Assembly: GCA_021792075.1 (NCBI GenBank)
Contig: JAJYVK010000088.1
Location: 1 to 6,533 of the forward strand
Source: Actinomycetes bacterium
GTDB taxonomy: Bacteria; Actinomycetota; Acidimicrobiia; Acidimicrobiales; Acidimicrobiaceae
Reading direction: 5' to 3'
Length of the DNA stretch: 6,533 nt
Every line of letters begins with the position of its first letter. Position 1 is the first letter of the stretch. Shown here in pieces: positions 5,601 through 6,533 of the stretch. A program made the position numbers and the translations under genes. Below the pieces are notes generated by a model, which was not told the DNA's origin, searched no databases, and worked only from the letters and a program-made list of their open reading frames with translations.

Positions 5601-5639
5601 CAGTGGCGGCTGTCGATACAATCCACGTCGTTGCCACTG
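5601..5639. repeat. Inverted repeat in the kinase-purK spacer
   Basis: CAGTGGC (5601-5607) and GCCACTG (5633-5639) are perfect 7-base complements separated by 25 bases. It lies between the kinase terminator and the purK start, in a 105-base spacer that otherwise shows no gene. It has no T-run, so it may be an operator or leader hairpin of purK rather than a second terminator. Chance occurrence is possible. Confidence 0.3.
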
Positions 5640-5692
5640 GCTAAAGTGATAGACAGACAGTTGAGCACCGTCGACTCGATCAAAAAAGGACT

Positions 5693-6533
5693 ATGAGCAT
5701 ACAACAGGAAAGACGACCTCTAGATTCGGAAGGCTGGTCAACTCCCGGGCCAAAGCCGATCGAGTGGAACAAGATCACAAAAATGCCAACGGTAGGAATA
5801 CTCGGTGGTGGACAGCTAGCACAGATGCTATACCAGAGTGCGATATCGCTCGGTATCGAAGCGCACGTATTTGCATCTGTCACAGACGAAGCGGCACCAA
5901 AGTACTTCCGTGATGTCACAAGAGCTTCATCCGAGTCATGGACACCGCCCGAGATCTACCACTTCGCCCAAAAATGCGACGCCGTGACTTTCGACCATGA
6001 ACTCGTTTCACCGAACATTGTCAGAGAACTCGAGAAGCGCGGCTGCCTGATGCTTCCGACAGCGTCCACCCTCGAGCTCTCGGCCAACAAGGCAAACCAG
6101 AGGCAGCGCCTCTCTCAACTGGGGTACGCCCTTCCACCGTATCAGCTCTGCAACAGCATCCAGGAAACGGTTTCTTTTGGAGAACGCTACGGTTGGCCTA
6201 TCGTAATCAAGCCTTCCACGGGCGGCTATGACGGCCGCGGCGTCTTCATAGTTGAGAATGAAACCGAGGCGGCGGCTCTGTTCAACAACTTGAGTTCACA
6301 TCTTCCATTCGTCGTCGAGCCAAAGTTGGCGCTGGAAGCTGAGGGCTCGGTGCTGGCTGTGCGCTCGACCACGGGTGAATGTCTCACTTACCCCATGGTC
6401 AGGACAATGCAGATTGACGGCATGTGCCGAGAGGTCACATGCCCAAGCGACTTCCCAGATGAGGTTACCGCGGAGGCTCGAAGAATAGCAGAGAACTTGG
6501 CCACTGAACTCGAGGTGGTGGGAATCCTTGCCG
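5693..6533 (+). CDS. purK: 5-(carboxyamino)imidazole ribonucleotide synthase PurK (3' end cut)
   Basis: 280 codons are present and the frame is open at the window end; the family is usually 350-400 residues, so about a quarter to a third is missing. PurK is an ATP-grasp enzyme that makes N5-carboxy-AIR from AIR, ATP and bicarbonate in de novo purine synthesis, feeding PurE. Seen: the N-terminal dinucleotide-fold-like signature TVGILGGGQLAQML (33-46), DAVTFDHE (96-103), LELSANKANQRQRL (127-140), the ATP-grasp glycine loop KPSTGGYDGRGV (173-184) and the substrate-side segment YPMVRTMQIDGMCREVTCP. Start: ATG 5693 has AAAGGA only two bases upstream, which is closer than usual. ATG 5783 (residue 31, MPTVGILGGG) matches the usual family N-terminus but has no ribosome binding site. 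If 5693 is right, there is a 30-residue N-terminal extension. It lies 105 bases after a terminated kinase gene and is probably transcribed separately. Confidence 0.9.
   Translation, partial: MSIQQERRPLDSEGWSTPGPKPIEWNKITKMPTVGILGGGQLAQMLYQSAISLGIEAHVFASVTDEAAPKYFRDVTRASSESWTPPEIYHFAQKCDAVTFDHELVSPNIVRELEKRGCLMLPTASTLELSANKANQRQRLSQLGYALPPYQLCNSIQETVSFGERYGWPIVIKPSTGGYDGRGVFIVENETEAAALFNNLSSHLPFVVEPKLALEAEGSVLAVRSTTGECLTYPMVRTMQIDGMCREVTCPSDFPDEVTAEARRIAENLATELEVVGILA

Noticed and set aside
5680..5919. 79-codon minus-strand frame over the start of purK
   Set aside because: Antisense to a frame with the PurK signature GILGGGQLAQML; no independent support.
1..6533. CRISPR array, tRNA/rRNA gene, riboswitch or toxin-antitoxin pair
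   Set aside because: Looked for by eye on both strands; no regularly spaced repeats, cloverleaf or conserved leader pattern was found.

Overview
The window reads as chromosomal DNA from a bacterium with roughly balanced base composition (judged by eye). The actinobacterial style of the PurK fragment and of the truncated membrane protein suggests an Actinomycetota member, perhaps of the Acidimicrobiia. That placement is an inference from protein style, not a phylogeny.

Left edge (1 to about 792): the 5' part of an IS630-type transposase gene runs leftward off the window. It abuts a membrane-protein gene that has lost its N-terminal half. The most economical reading is that the insertion element landed in the membrane-protein gene at a TA dinucleotide near 417-420 and left a 3' remnant.

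Centre (836 to 3779, minus strand, transcribed right to left): a compact redox-stress cassette. The order is a PerR-type Fur-family regulator, a short rubrerythrin without a rubredoxin domain, a two-ferredoxin-motif/CCG-domain iron-sulfur oxidoreductase, and a DUF3501 protein that overlaps the oxidoreductase stop codon. The regulator has all five metal ligands of the PerR peroxide sensor. The rubrerythrin has a complete di-iron ligand set but no built-in electron-transfer domain. The iron-sulfur protein is therefore a plausible electron donor and the DUF3501 protein an uncharacterised third partner. A strong intercistronic hairpin separates the rubrerythrin from the iron-sulfur gene, and a promoter with an overlapping inverted repeat is suggested upstream of the rubrerythrin. 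This cassette is the most interesting part of the window.

Gap (3780 to 4114): a divergent intergenic region with no convincing gene. It holds several inverted repeats that may be operators for the regulator and for the kinase.

Right (4115 to 6533, plus strand): a glycerol-kinase-like FGGY carbohydrate kinase whose substrate-contact residues are changed. It ends in an intrinsic terminator built into its last codons. After a 105-base spacer with another inverted repeat comes the 5' two-thirds of purK (purine biosynthesis), cut by the window edge. These two genes look independent of each other and of the redox cassette.
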